From positions 365,266,605-365,330,604 of the forward strand of contig OX422216.1 of the NCBI GenBank assembly GCA_949130495.1: a DNA stretch of 64,000 nucleotides, read 5' to 3'. Origin of the DNA: Sambucus nigra (Eukaryota > Streptophyta > Magnoliopsida > Dipsacales > Adoxaceae). Made by a program: the position numbers and the translations under genes. Below the pieces are notes generated by a model. The model saw nothing but the letters and a program-made list of their open reading frames with translations. It had not been told where the DNA came from and made no database searches. Position 1 is the first letter of the stretch. Each line of letters starts with the position of its first letter. Shown here piece by piece: positions 19,350 to 31,646 of the stretch.

Positions 19350-21996
19350 TGATAACTTTACTTTTTGTGTATGTCGTTGTTGAAAGCCAAGTTAGTCAAA
19401 ATCCTCAAAATATCTACAAAATATAATTATCTCAAGTGTAGAGGTAAGTAAGGGTATCAATCCACTTCCAAGGGGGTAAGCTAGAGACAAACTCAATTGT
19501 AATTCACTTTTAATTTTCTTTTTATGCTTTTTCACTTTTCTACTTTTTTTTAGCTTTTTCAATATTAAAACAATAGGGTGAGGTGAGGTGAAATAACACT
19601 AAATTAAAATGTGAAACGTAAACAACTAACTAGAAAGTTACTAAAATAAAAAAATAAAGTCTAACACTAAAATACGAGATAAAGTGAGGTAAATAATTGC
19701 GAGAAGAATCAAGGAGTGGGATTACACCACAAATTTTAGCTATTCTAATTAATTAATACAATTAATTGAATTCTCCCAAATTAATATCAAAATTACAAAT
19801 CAACTCTCGTTGCAAATGTAATTTTAATAGTAACCTTTTAGAAAATTAAGTTTAACACCCCACAACTCTAGAAAAATAGATCTACACTCCTTTTAATTAA
19901 TCACCCGCTAGGATCGATTAATTAAAATTCATATAAATCTTAGAAAATAAATTTAGAGTTGAAATTCAAGTTATAATACCCCACTTAAGAAACCCCTATC
20001 TCTAGTTCGAATCTAAAATATGTATTATAATTAGAATTTCGATTTTCTCTCGAAAATCATTTACCCTCTCTCGAGGCGTAAATCTAAGGGTGGGGGATCA
20101 AAATTTGCATTCAAAGGGAAATTTTAAGTAATCAAACTAATTAAACTAAAATAACAATAAATAAGGGTTTCACCCCACCCCTTGAAAGGGGATTTAGCCA
20201 ACCATGGTATCAAAAATCATAAACAAATATTCCATAGGCATTTAATATAATAAAAGAGTAGAGAAAGAGAACAAATCTTCAACAAGTCTCTTTGAAATTG
20301 GCAATTTGAACTCTATCCTTGAAATTGAAGCATACAACCCTCCAAGTGAGTGATCAACAAAGATATAAATGAAAAATTTACTTAACTTGAATCTCACACA
20401 ATTATTTCACTCAATTTAAATCTAAATAAAATAAAATAAAATAAATTTCTAAACTAAAAATAATAAAAATATTATTTCTAACTTTCTCTCCTCTTTATTC
20501 CATCCTCCCATAAAATGGTCTTCAACTCTCTTTAAATAGTAGGTACCATGGAGCTAGGGGTATTTTTAGGAATGGGTTGAGTGTGCATGGAAATGGTAAG
20601 AGGAGCATGGGGTGTGAGTGTGTTTGAGGGGATGTGGGTTAAACGAGGTAACAAAATATGATTTGGTTTAGAGGGTATAATGGGAAGTTGGGTTAAATAG
20701 GTAGTTGGAGTTATTTGGGTAAAAGGGTAAAAGAGGGTTTAAGTGGCACATGGGTTTTATTTTGTCTTTGGTTTAGTGAGATTGGTTTCGTAGGTGAATG
20801 TCGTGGCTTGTAGAGAAATGGAAAATGGGTTTTGCAAATGGTTCTTGAGGTTAGATTGAAGATGGATGGGTAAAGGGTTTGGTTTCGGGTTGCTTGGGTT
20901 AAGGTCTGACTGGAGAGGTGAGAGGGGTGCCGCCGGAAATGGAGGGTTCCAGGGCTGGCAGCGGACGGTGGCGTCGGGGGTGGCGGCAGGAGGTTAAGCA
21001 GAAGGGTGCGCTGGTGGTAGATCCACGGCTGAGCTTTGTCACCGGAGTTGGCTGGGCGCACGAGATGGAGGGGTGAGGTCCGGGTTTCACCGGGTTGAGT
21101 TTGGTTCCGGCAGGGGCTAAGGTGGTTCAGTGGTTTGGAAGTGAGATGGGTTAGTAATAGAGGAGAGAGAGTGTGGATGGTGATGGGGGAAGAAGATGAG
21201 TTGGGTGAGGGTTGTTTGTGTGAGGGTGTATTTGGGTGAGGTGTGGGTGAGGGAGTGTTTTGTGTGTGAGCGAGTTGTAGGGTAAAAAGGTGTGGGTGAG
21301 GGTTTGTGTTGTGTGTAGTGTAGTAAGTTAGGTGTTAGGGTGTATTTAATTTGGACACCTAAAAATAAAACTAATAAAATAAAATAAAAACCTAAAAAAT
21401 AAAATAAAAACCTAAAAAATAAAATCCTATTCTAAACTAAAACAAAGACTCAAATAAATAAATAAAAATGAAACTAAAAAGAAATAAAACTAAAACTAAA
21501 ATATAATAAAACTAAAACTAAAATCCTAATTAAATGTAAGATCAAATAAAAATAAAAAAAATAAATGAAATCCTAAAAAATCTAATCCTAATAAAACTAA
21601 AAACTAATTAAAGTCAAAATAAAATAAAATTATACTAATAAAAATAAAATAGAAAAATATAAAATAAAACCTAGAAAATACTATATAAATCTAAAATAAA
21701 TCCCCACAATAAAAATGACTCAAACTAAAAATCTAAAAAATGATAAAAAGACACAAACAAAACACACACAGGGTTTAGGGTAGATTTAGGCTAGGCTTAG
21801 GCTCGGGTAGGGTCAGGGAATTGGGTATTTAGCTCCATTTTAACTGCAAATTGCCTAGAAATAAAGCTTTTGATACTGCAACTGCAATTAAGCCTGCATA
21901 TTGAACAATTAAGCGCATAAGACTCATATTGTCGAGAATTAGCAACTAAAGTACGTCTATATGGGGTATAGATTGTACTGTTTTGGGTGCTTATCA
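19350..21996 (-). repeat. 5' LTR of the LARD-like element
   Basis: Pairs with 9159-11816, with the same termini and internal blocks. It lacks a short segment after the AT-rich part that the other copy has (around 10300-10320) and carries a duplicated AAAATAAAAACCTAAAAAATA unit near 21385. The GC-rich block is at about 20930-21110. Confidence 0.92.
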
Positions 21997-22001
21997 AGAC
22001 T

Positions 22002-22475
22002 CAAGGAGAAATGAGGATAAACTTAGGCATATCACTATTTGAATGCAGACAAGTCGCTTGGAATCAATCATAAAAGTTTGGGTCAAATTCAGTTCAAGTA
22101 AAACAAGTTATCAAAATGAAGAAAATCCCTAAACGTTGTCAAATTTTTTACGCATAATGCCAGATTAACCCCTTTCACATGATAATGTGCAGTGTTGAAT
22201 TGCTAATGGTGTAATTGTTGTGCGCACGATGAATAGTTGAATTACGCACGATGCTCCTAAGTATAGCTATGAAGGACGTTCACACAATGACAAATTCTAA
22301 TCATGTGCACTAACCAAACTGTAATTGTCTTGAAATGTGAGGGGATCATTCCAAACAAATATTTTCACTTATTTCAAAGTCAATGACCATCTGAACCAAA
22401 TGAGAAAAGAGTTCTGACTAGACCAAGATGCATTGGAGTATCCTCATGAGACTCCAACTCATCCATAATAAAGTC
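22002..22475. other. Spacer between two elements, no gene seen
   Basis: Flanking DNA of the LARD-like element. It contains a short repeated GCGCACGATGAATAGTTGAA / ACGCACGATG motif at about 22210-22252 that resembles LTR U3 repeats, but I cannot assign it. Confidence 0.4.
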
Positions 22476-22480
22476 ATAAT

Positions 22481-24238
22481 TTTAATGACCCCACTTTTAT
22501 ATGCTCAAACGTATATAGTTTATTTTTATACTCGTGTGTATCTTATAAATGTTATATTATTAGATATGTGGTATTATTGTTTATCAATAAAACAAACCCG
22601 ATTTTTAAATATGAAGAATCAACTGTAAATTGGATCAAATCGAAGTCTTATGACATATCTTAAGGTAAATGATAAGTTTTGGGGTGGAAAATATAATTTT
22701 ATGAAACTTTTGGGACTAAAATAAAAATATAGAAAGGGCCATTTTGTAAATAAAATATTTTCAAGGACCTCTAAGAAATATTGAAAATATATAGTGTGAA
22801 ATTATCAAAATACCCTTCATGTGTAAAATGACCCTTATACCCTTATCACCTTTCCACCACGTGCTAGTCACCTCCACCTTACTCATGTCGTCTTTAGAGA
22901 GAAAACTAAAACACTTGTCATCATTTGGTGATATTAACACTTCAAGACCACTCTGGAACGCGACACCTAGGCGTTGAATCAATACTCCAAAAAACTTAGT
23001 CATTAGACATATGTCAACACCGTAATATCATTGGAAACCTATAAATAGGGCCTTTGGGATCATTTATAACTCACACCAATTCCTTGAGAATTATAGTAAG
23101 AAAGAGTGATAGCTTGGAAAATATCTTAAGAAGGAGTTCTATAATTTTGAATAAAGAATTTGTTTTGTAGGTATGATTTTATTTAAATATTGTAATTCAT
23201 TTTTATAGTTTTAATTTCATGCTTTATAGCTTTACTTAGTAGTTATGCTGGGAAAATACACTAAAGGCTCCATTAATCAAAACTTAAAATTTGGAAACAA
23301 TCTAAATTGATTTTATTTTCAAAATATGTCAACTTGTTTGAAAATATATATACACTTTTTAAAATGATTTTTGCAAGTAATTGCTCGTTATTATGGTATC
23401 TCATTTAAGTAATTCCAAAGTCAGTCTCGGTGAAATTCTGTCTAGTTGAGATGGTATTTAGGTAGTGCCCATGTGACCCTCCATCTCTATTGGGAATAAA
23501 TCTTGAAATGTTCGGTCTAGATGAGATGGTATTTAAGTGGTGCCCCTGTGACCCTCCATCTCTACTGGGAACCGACTGATTAGGAAGAACTATGAATTGA
23601 ATTCTTTAAATATGATGAATGAAAATTAAAAATTGTGAAAATGGTTTTAGTAACCTTTTGTAGCAAGTTATTTTAGGATTAAAACACAATATTTAGAATT
23701 GGGATTTATTTCGAATACCTAATTAAACCTTTATTGTATTTATTAGATTAACGTGTGATCCAAGACTCAATATATGTATTTTTTAGCCTCTATTTTAGGT
23801 GAGTACTCTATACAATTTCTTGTGCATTTTGATTATATAATATTATGCAACCTATGTATATTTTGTGAAATGCTTTTATTCTCAAAATGAATCTTATACC
23901 GATGATTTCGTCATTTGTTATATGTTTACATCTCTCCATATATATATCTGATTTGAATTATGAAATTATTGATTTGGCCTATGGAAACTCTCTTACTATA
24001 TTGACCTTGACTACCTAGTGGAAATATTTGGGTGGTACCTTCCCTGCTGGTTTATCGCTGGTGTACCCTAAATAAGGCGTTGTTCTAAAAATCATGATTC
24101 TCTGTCTGTGATGCTACCGGGTGGAAACATTTGGTAGCACTATCTGTCTGGGTATTAGAGCGTACATGGCCACAAAAAAAATAGAATAATTGGCATATGT
24201 TCAATTGTTTTATCTACTCTGTTCTCAACTGTTTATTC

Positions 24239-24326
<88 letters not shown>

Positions 24327-24847
24327 CATTTAATTTATATATATTAATGGAAATTCCTATCTCTATGTATATGCATTATGTTCTAAATTTAATAGGTATC
24401 AATTTTCTGAAAACCCATGGAATGTCTGGAGATTGAATCTCATTCGGCTTTTAGCTGACGTTGTATAAATAACCATTTTTTAGGAAATAATTAAGCTCGT
24501 GGATGGAACGTAAAAGGACTATGTTGAAGATTTTAGCTTTTAGATCTCCTTTTGTTACATTTAGTAGAACTTTGTTTTATTAGATAGAGAATGTTTGGTT
24601 CTTTAATTAAAAGGTTTTAAATTTTGTGTCAAGTTGTAACTCGTTGATATTTTAATATAAATGAAGTTTCCTTTAGAAAGCCCTGATGATGTAATTCCTT
24701 CACTTTCAGTATTTTACGATTCATAACCATGTGATTGTATTTTCGCTACATATATTTTAAGAGAAAATTTTTAAGCCAGAATATTGAATGCTTTGGTATC
24801 ATGTCAAGACACTCGTTCCCTACTATTTTTGGGTCGGGTTCGTGACA
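22481..24847 (+). repeat. 5' LTR of chromovirus-like element
   Basis: The last 500 bp match 27580-28080 closely. It contains a duplicated hairpin-forming unit at 23448-23487 and 23523-23562 (GAGATGG...CCATCTC) and a long (TA)n run. Confidence 0.85.
24242..24323. repeat. (TA)n microsatellite
   Basis: About 41 perfect TA units inside the 5' LTR. The 3' LTR lacks this part because of the deletion. Confidence 0.95.
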
Positions 24848-24851
24848 GAGG

Positions 24852-24863
24852 TGGTATCAGAGC
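24852..24863 (+). other. tRNA-iMet primer-binding site
   Basis: TGGTATCAGAGC, four bases after the 5' LTR end. This is the usual primer site of plant chromoviruses and copia elements. Confidence 0.9.
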
Positions 24864-25061
24864 ATAGGTTATGAACCCGTAGACTACTGAACATAGGTTT
24901 TGAACGTTATAGGTTTCATGTTTCCATCCTTAGGAGATAGTATTAAATATCTAATTTATGTGATAACCATCCCAATGTGTTATATTATTTATAATTGGTC
25001 TGTTAGTTTTCAATATTAATATAGTATAGTAGATCTTACGTTTTGCCCATGACTGTAGAAA

Positions 25062-25980
25062 ATGAGCAAAAGAAGATCATCTATAGGAACTAGTGATTCA
25101 AGTATAGAAGAACTGGAAGGTGCATACAAGGTGATTGAAACTCTAGCAAAGATTGTGGAGCAGCATGTGAATAATGGAGTACCAAGGAATCTTGAGCGAA
25201 GTAGATGTACTATTGAACAGTTCAAGAAGTTGAATCCTCCATCTTTTAAAGGTACTCCTAACCCCACCGAAGCATAAATTTGGGTGATGCAGATGGAAAA
25301 GATACTCGATGTTCTTAAGTGTACCGATGAACAAATGGGGTCATTTGCAACATATATGTTAGAAGGGGAAGCCGAACATTGGTGGAGAATGACTAAGAGA
25401 ATACACGAGGAAAGGAATACTTACATAGGTTGGAATGATTTCTTAGTAATCTTTTATGAGAAATATTTTCCTAAAATGGTGAAAGATGAAATGGCAGCTG
25501 ACTTCATGAGTCTAGTGCAAGGGAATATGACGGTTAGTCAATATGAGGCAAAGTTTACTGATATCCCTTTTTTCACATCTTGTTGTAATAACTGATGTTT
25601 TGAGAGCGAATAAGTTTGAACGTGGGTTAAGGTTGAATATTCGTAGTCGAATTTCCATCCTAAAGTTGACATCATATATTGACGTCGTGACTAGGGCTAC
25701 AATAGCTGAGAGGGATGGTGAGGAGTACAATCGAATTAGAGATGGTAAGAGGAAGTTTGGGGAACAAAAAGGAAAAAAACCTAATAATAGAAATTTTTTA
25801 GGAACACATCCAACATTGGGGGATCTAGTGATAACAAAAAGTATAATAACCAGATATATCAGCAATGTGGAAAGATGCATGGAGGACGATCTTGTTATAA
25901 GGATTCGAAAGCTTCTTTTAGATGTGGACAGAAAGGACATCAGAAAAAAGATTGTCCAAACCCAGCAAGGGTTCCGATAA
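25062..25980 (+). pseudogene. gag pseudogene of chromovirus-like element
   Basis: The start MSKRRSSIGT leads to PPSFKGTPNPTEA, a stop at 25275-25277, then in the same frame WVMQMEKILDVLKC and MLEGEAEHWWRMTKR, the conserved core of the retrotransposon-gag domain, through YEKYFPKMVKDEMAADFM. A frameshift follows near 25560-25600. Near 25860-25970 the zinc-knuckle region is readable (FRCGQKGHQKKDCPN), but the first Cys is Ser. Gag function is lost. Confidence 0.85.
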
Positions 25981-26060
25981 ATCCTTCAAGTGAAAACAAG
26001 GATCAAGGCAGATAGGGTAGAGTTTTTGCACTTTCTAATACCTAAGCTTCTAATGCAGTA

Positions 26061-26400
26061 GTGTCAGGTACACTTTCTATATATGCACAACCTTTTCAAG
26101 CTTTAATAGATCCTGGTTCCACCCATTCATTTGTATCTATACGTGTATTAAATATCTTTCATAAATTGCCTAAACCCCATAATCATAATATACACGTTTC
26201 TACTCCTTCCGGTGATTTATTGATGGGTAAATTAGTATACAAGGCTTGCCTCATAGATATTGATAGTCATAAACTATTTTTTGATTTGATAGTTTTAGAC
26301 ATTAAATATTTTGAAGTTATTTTGGGGATGGACTGGTTAGCATCATATCACGCTAAGGTAGACTGTTTTGAGAAGAGTGTTACTTTCTAAATTCCTCACC
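26061..26400 (+). pseudogene. Aspartic protease remnant of chromovirus-like element
   Basis: The frame contains FQALIDPGSTHSFVS, the retropepsin active-site loop with the usual D-S-G changed to D-P-G, then VILGMDWLASYHAKVDC, the conserved flap-to-C-terminus block of gypsy proteases. The catalytic Asp is still there, but the Pro would distort the loop, and a stop follows at about 26390. Confidence 0.8.
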
Positions 26401-26440
26401 AACCAAAATTTAATTTGAAGGAACTGGCATCATATCTCCG

Positions 26441-27579
26441 ATGTGTATTATTTATGCAATACAAGCCTATAGTTTTCTTAAGAAGGGATGTCAAGAATTT
26501 CTTGCAACTGTTACTAGTTTGCAAACGATAGAGCCTAGATTAGAAGATATTCTTATTGCTAAGAAATTTATGGATGTTTTCCCTGATAATTTACCCGGTC
26601 TACCTCCCAATAGAGAAATAGTATTCACAATTGATCTTATTCCTGGTACTATACCAATCTCAAAACCACCATATCGTATGGCACCTTTAGAATTAAGAGA
26701 GTTAAAATTTCAATTAGAAGAACTATTGGACAAGGGTTTTATCAAACCAAGTATATCTCCTTGGGGTGCTCCAGTATTATTTGTCAAAAAGAAGGATGGG
26801 GTGATGAGGTTGTGTATAGATTATCGTGAACTAAATAAGGTAACTATTAAGAATAAATACCCCAACCTCGTATAGATGATTTGTTTGACCAACTACAAGG
26901 AGCGTAAATATTTTCTAAAATTGACCTTAGGCTAGGCTATCATCCATTAAAGATTAAGGAAGATGATATTTCAAAATCAACTTTCCGTACTAGATATGGT
27001 CACTATGAATTTCTTGTAATTCCATTTGGACTAACTAATGCGCCAATCGCTTTTATGGATATGATGAATAGAGTGTTTAGGAAATATTTGGATCAATGTG
27101 TGGTTGTTTTTATTGATGACATCCTTATTTATTCTAAGAGTATTGAAGAATATGAGAAGCATTTAGAGATAATATTACAAATACTAAGGAAAGAGAAATT
27201 ATATGCGAAATTAAAGAAGTGTGGGTTTTGGTTGCCTAGCGTTTCTTTTCTAGGACATATCATTTCCAAAGAGGGACTGTCAGTTGACCCTAAAAAGATT
27301 GAGGCTATACTAGATTGGCCAAGACCAACTAATGTGAGTGAGATTCGTAGTTTCCTTCGATTAGCATGTTATTATCGAAGATTTGTTGAAGGATTTTCTA
27401 GCATTGCCAAACCTCTATCTAGGTTAACACAAAAGAAGGTAAAATATGAATGGTCTGAGGAAGCCGAGAAAAGTTTTCAAAAACTTAAGAATCGATTAGT
27501 AACTGCCCCAATTTTGATTATTCCTTCATATACGAAAGGATTTGTGCTTTATAGTGATGCTTCTAAAAATGGTTTATGA
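26441..27579 (+). pseudogene. Reverse transcriptase pseudogene with truncated RNase H
   Basis: The RT domain starts with the [20 protein letters not shown] block and [20 protein letters not shown], with a frameshift at about 26865 and a stop near 26908. It resumes with [19 protein letters not shown] and the catalytic FIDDIL motif (about 27109-27123). The thumb and connection follow ([24 protein letters not shown]). RNase H begins ([10 protein letters not shown]) and ends at 27579, where the deletion into the LTR starts. Confidence 0.9.
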
Positions 27580-28080
27580 CTTATTAATGGAAATTATTAT
27601 CTTTATGTATATGTTCTAAATTGAATAGGTATCAATTTTCTGAAAAACCCTGAAATGTCTGGAGATTAAATCTCATTCGGCTTTTAGCTGACATTATATA
27701 AATAACCATTTTTCAGGAAATAATTAAACTCGTGGATGGAACCTACAAGGACTATGTTCAAGATTTTAGCTTTTAGAGCTCCTTTTGTTACATTAAGTAG
27801 AAGTTTGTTTTATTAGATAGAGCATGCTTGGCTCTTCAATTAAAAGGTTTTAAATTTTGTGTCAAGTTGTAACTCGTTAATATTTTAATATAAATGAAGT
27901 TTCCTTTAGAAAGCTTCGATGATGTAATTCCTTCACTTTCAGTATTTTACGATTCATTACCATGTGATTGTATTTCCGCTACATATATTTTAAGAGAAAA
28001 TTTTTAAGCCAGAATATTGAATGCCTTGCTGGCATGTCAAGACACTCGTTCCTAATTATTTTTGGGTCGGGTTCGTGACA
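27580..28080 (+). repeat. Truncated 3' LTR of chromovirus-like element
   Basis: It matches about 24343-24847 of the 5' LTR from ATTAATGGAAATT to the terminal GTGACA with scattered differences, and is followed by the target duplication ATAAT. The first 1.86 kb of the LTR is missing. Confidence 0.88.
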
Positions 28081-28085
28081 ATAAT

Positions 28086-29805
28086 GAATGGGGCTTTCGT
28101 TGCATTATGGTTCTTATTGATGCATGCTTGCGTGTCTCCTTATCTATATGCATGTCATTAATTTTGTTCATTGATTATTATCTAGTTAATTAATTTATTT
28201 AATTAACTATCAAAATTCTTACAGACAACTCGGGTATATTAAAGACAAGTCTTAACTCATGTTTTTATTAATAAATGGAAAATTGAAAATTTTATGAATT
28301 AATTAAATGGTTGAATTTATTTGAAAGATAATATTAAATCTATATAAATATTTAATTTAAATAGTTTAGAGTATTATGGAAAATCAAATGTGGAAATTTA
28401 GAAAAAATTATTTTAAATTAATTTTAATTTAATTGGACAAATCTAAATTGAACAAAATATTTTTAAAACACCCTAAAGTTTTAAATATTAAGTGAGATAG
28501 GAGTTTATAAATAAATCCCACTATCTTCATGGTCGTTCTAAATTGTGTTGTGATTAGTTCCAAGAATTATCTCGACTTTCCTTTGAAAATGATGGAATTA
28601 ATCACATAATCATAAGATTTTAAACTCTTAAGTGATAGTTATTTAAAATTGAATGTGATTGTGTTTGATCCCCATAAGAAGGAAGGTTTATACGAGTGGA
28701 TTTGATTTTTTAAAAATGAACCAATGGGATACACTTAACACAGCTAACTCCTATAAGTTTATTTGAAAATTTTCAATTGTGATTCTCTGATTTCAAAAAT
28801 AGGCTCAACTTTCTGCTTACTTGATTCAACATATTGCAACACCAAATTCATAATATATCAAGTGCTTACAATATAATTCTTAACCTCAAGGACATATTTG
28901 AGGATCGCAATCCCTTATTATTATGGAAAGGTTGGTCAACAAAAATATGGTTTGTGGTACCTTAGTTAGGTAACATGTTCTAAAAATGATGGACGTCTTA
29001 GTAGGACTGGAGGTCATTTGATCTAAAATCATGTGGACACCTAGATCAGTTTTATGCTCCAATTACTATGGGAGTCCTTTAAGAAATTTTGCATAACGTA
29101 TTCGATAAACGAAATTGATTATTCTATGTATCATCTATTTAAATAACTCCCGACTGCGTAGAATATCATCAAGCAAAAGGGTTTTATGCAAGATGTTAAG
29201 AAAGTCTCTTATTCCTTTATCCTGAAATGAAAGAAGATTAAAAAAGGGTATGCAAGGGGAAATCTGCGATTGTTAAAATATTTATTAAACCTAAGGTTAG
29301 AAGGAAAAAAACTCAAGGCAAATGTCATATATTCAAATAGTTAGGACATTAGAAGAATCTATACCGCCTATACTTAGAAAATTGGGGAATGGAGACAATA
29401 ATTTCTCCTTTATCACTTAGACCTGTTTTATGGTCCAATCTACTGGGATCTAATTTATAGATTTAGGATACAAATATCATGTTGCAATTATTAGCAGGGT
29501 TTACAGGTAACCAAGGATCTCAGTGAGGGAGACATGCTTATGTTAATAGGTTATCACAACAAGGCAACAATATTAGCAAAATGGCGTCTATTTTTAGAGT
29601 TTAGTGGAGACAAAATATTATGTTAGAGTATTTTTTTTGTCTACCCACTATTTATAAAATAATATTGGTTCTTAGATTAATGATGAATAGATATCTAGTT
29701 TATTTGATTAAATAATTTTTTTTACTGTAAATTACAAATCTATTATTTTTTCAGGTACATTAGAAGATGATTTGTGTGTTATAAAGAATGTTTAACCCTT
29801 AATGG
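28086..29805. other. AT-rich spacer, no gene seen
   Basis: No long reading frame and no motif I can name. It may hold old, unrecognisable element debris between 28860 and 29560. Confidence 0.4.
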
Positions 29806-31260
29806 AAAATCATCATCATCATCATCAGCAGCAGCAGCAACGTCGTCATCATCATCATCATCATTATTTCCTTAATCCCAACACATGGGGTTGGGCACAT
29901 GATTCTTCTTTTCCATTCTCATCGATTATAAGAAATATTATCATTTAAATTTAATTTCTTAAGATCTCTCTTAATAATTTCTTCCCAAGATAGATTAGGA
30001 TGACCTCTTTATCTTTTTCCCTCTATTTCTAGTAGTCTTCCTCTTGCTATAGGTGCATATAATGGTCAACCCAACACATGCCTATACCATCTAAGTCTAC
30101 TTTCATTGAATTTATCACTAATGAGAGCTACTCCTAACTTATCCCTCACATATTGGTTTTTAATCTTATACGTTCTAGTAATTCATATCATCTATTGGAG
30201 CATCCTCATCTCACTAACATGGATATTTTGTTCATGTTTTTTCTTTAATGCTTAACACTTCGCTCCATAGAGGTTCGTTGGCCTAACAATTATTCTATAA
30301 AATTTTCCTTTTAATTTATAAGTTATCCTCTTATCACATAATAACCCACTCGCTTGTCTCCATTTCATCGATCAAGTTGTTATTATACTCGTACCATCCT
30401 TATCAGTATCCCCATTTTTTCAATACCATTGAACTAAATAATGAAAGTTATTATTTTGGTTTACCACTTTTTCTTTAATCTCTAACATTATACTATCAGA
30501 CAACTCCTTATTAAATTATATTCAATATATTCAATTTTATTTCTACTGATTTTCACTCCCTTAGACTCTAAGGAGTTTCACCAAGTATCTACTCTCATCG
30601 CTAAGGCCTCCTTTAATGTGTCTACTAAAACTATATCATCCGTAAACAATATAAACCATTGGAAAAATACTTGTATGTCCTTAGTAATCTCATTCATGAC
30701 TATGACAAATAAGTAAGGACTTAAAGTCAATCCTTGATGTCTTCACACTTTAAACGTAAAATCATTAGTATCTCCACAAATAGTTATTACCCCAGTCCTT
30801 GTGTTATCATACATATCTTCAATAACTTTAATATAACTAATAGGGATTATTTTCTTCCTTAAATCCCACCAAATAATATCCATAGGTACTCTATCATATG
30901 CCTTCTCTAAGTCTATAAACACCATGTGTAAATAATAATTCTTACTTCTACATTTTTCCATTAGTTATCTTAATAAGTAAATAGCCTGTGTGGTGGATCG
31001 CCTTAGCATAAATTTAAATTTATTTTCCTAAATAGTTTATTCATTTCTTAAACTTTGTTCTATAGCCTTTTTTTATAATTTCATAGTGTGATTCATCAGT
31101 TTGATTCCTTTATAATTATGACAGTTTTGTATATCCCCTTTATTTTTATACAAAGGTATTATAGTTTTTTTCCTCCACTAATCAGGTATACTTCCTAATT
31201 TTAAATTTTTTATTAAATAAACAAGTTAACTACCTACCGTTTGACTTCCAAAGAATTTAA
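29806..31260 (-). pseudogene. RTE-type LINE, 3' half (reverse transcriptase and tail)
   Basis: On the minus strand the RT is readable across frames: NKGDIQNCHNYKGIKLM near 31150, then the open frame 30743-30961 with HMVFIDLEKAYDRVP, then HQGLTLSPYLF and the catalytic box FTDD (usually FADD) near 30645. These are standard motifs of plant RTE LINE RT. Many stops make it dead. The 3' end is a (GAT)n/(GCT)n microsatellite in element orientation, a common RTE tail. The 5' half lies at 41815-43140. Confidence 0.85.
29809..29864. repeat. Compound trinucleotide microsatellite (ATC)n(AGC)n(GTC)n(ATC)n
   Basis: It forms the 3' tail of the minus-strand LINE. Confidence 0.9.
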
Positions 31261-31646
31261 TAGACTAGGTATTCACCTTATCAATATCTCAAATCAATGA
31301 TGGGGTCTATTTGGCACCTAAATGGGCACCCGAATAGGACTGAACCTTTTGTCAGGCTATTGTTCCCTCAAATTTCAAGAGTAAGACATCAGTTTATCAA
31401 TAAGAGTAATTCTTTTCTTTTGATTGCATGATGGACTCCCTTGAAAAACATTGGCGCGCGTGTAAATGAAGTTCTCTACCAACCGAGCTATAGCCCTTCG
31501 TGCTTGTGATAAATATTTTATCACATAGATAATTTCTTGTCAAGATAGAAAGTCTCAAATTTAGGATCTTTCGTCGCGCGAATTTCCTGAAAAACGAAGT
31601 CATAGGCACTTAGGTTCAGGGCCAGTCCGACTACTCCAAGAGCACT
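31261..31646 (-). other. Plastid-derived insert (NUPT), part 1, with trnV intron sequence
   Basis: This piece interrupts the LINE reading frame. Next to the trnV 5' exon (31460-31497) the minus strand continues with sequence that I recognise, from memory of plastid genomes, as the trnV-UAC group II intron (CCAATGTTTTTCAAGGGAG, CAGTCCTATTCGGGTGCCC, TAGGTGCCAAATAGACCCC). The exact edges against the LINE are uncertain by tens of bases. The GCACT target site of the large LTR element lies at its right end. Confidence 0.65.
31460..31497 (-). pseudogene. trnV-UAC: Decayed plastid trnV-UAC 5' exon
   Basis: The minus strand has AGGGCTATAGCTCGGTTGGT followed by AGAGAACTTCATTTACAC. This matches the acceptor, D-arm and anticodon 5' half (UAC at the end) of plastid tRNA-Val, with several G-to-A and C-to-T-like changes. 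The exon ends at the split anticodon arm as in the intron-containing plastid gene, and no 3' exon is present. It is nuclear plastid DNA and not a working tRNA gene. Confidence 0.7.

Larger units (their letters stand above)
9159..21996 (-). mobile_element. Complete non-autonomous large LTR retrotransposon (LARD-like)
   Basis: The element is delimited by two LTRs of 2658 and 2647 bp with matching ends TGATAA...TTATCA, and by a perfect 5-bp target duplication, AGACT, at 9154-9158 and 21997-22001. A tRNA-Asp-type primer site at 19331-19347 and a purine tract at 11818-11832 fix the minus orientation. The internal region carries no gag, protease, RT or integrase I can recognise, only one unknown ORF, so mobilisation would need enzymes from another element, probably a Tat/Athila relative judging by the termini. 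It hosts a nested copia insertion at 14139-18455, which is therefore younger. Confidence 0.92.
22481..28080 (+). mobile_element. Chromovirus-like gypsy element, truncated by internal deletion
   Basis: The target duplication ATAAT flanks it at 22476-22480 and 28081-28085. The 5' LTR runs to 24847 (start TTTAATGACCCC, canonical TGTAATGACCCC with one change; end GGTTCGTGACA). A tRNA-iMet primer site follows. Gag, protease and RT remnants are in order on the plus strand. At 27579 the pol frame jumps directly into the middle of the 3' LTR, so RNase H (most), integrase and the first part of the 3' LTR are deleted. Stops and frameshifts make it inactive. Confidence 0.85.

Noticed and set aside
22000..22475. 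Continuation of the Tat-type LTR interrupted at 9158
   Set aside because: Plausible, because the target duplication joins the two flanks, but without a second copy of that LTR I could not show that the text belongs to it.
31460..31497. Working nuclear tRNA gene
   Set aside because: Only the 5' half of a tRNA is present, ending at the intron position, with several arm mismatches and no T-arm or acceptor 3' half.
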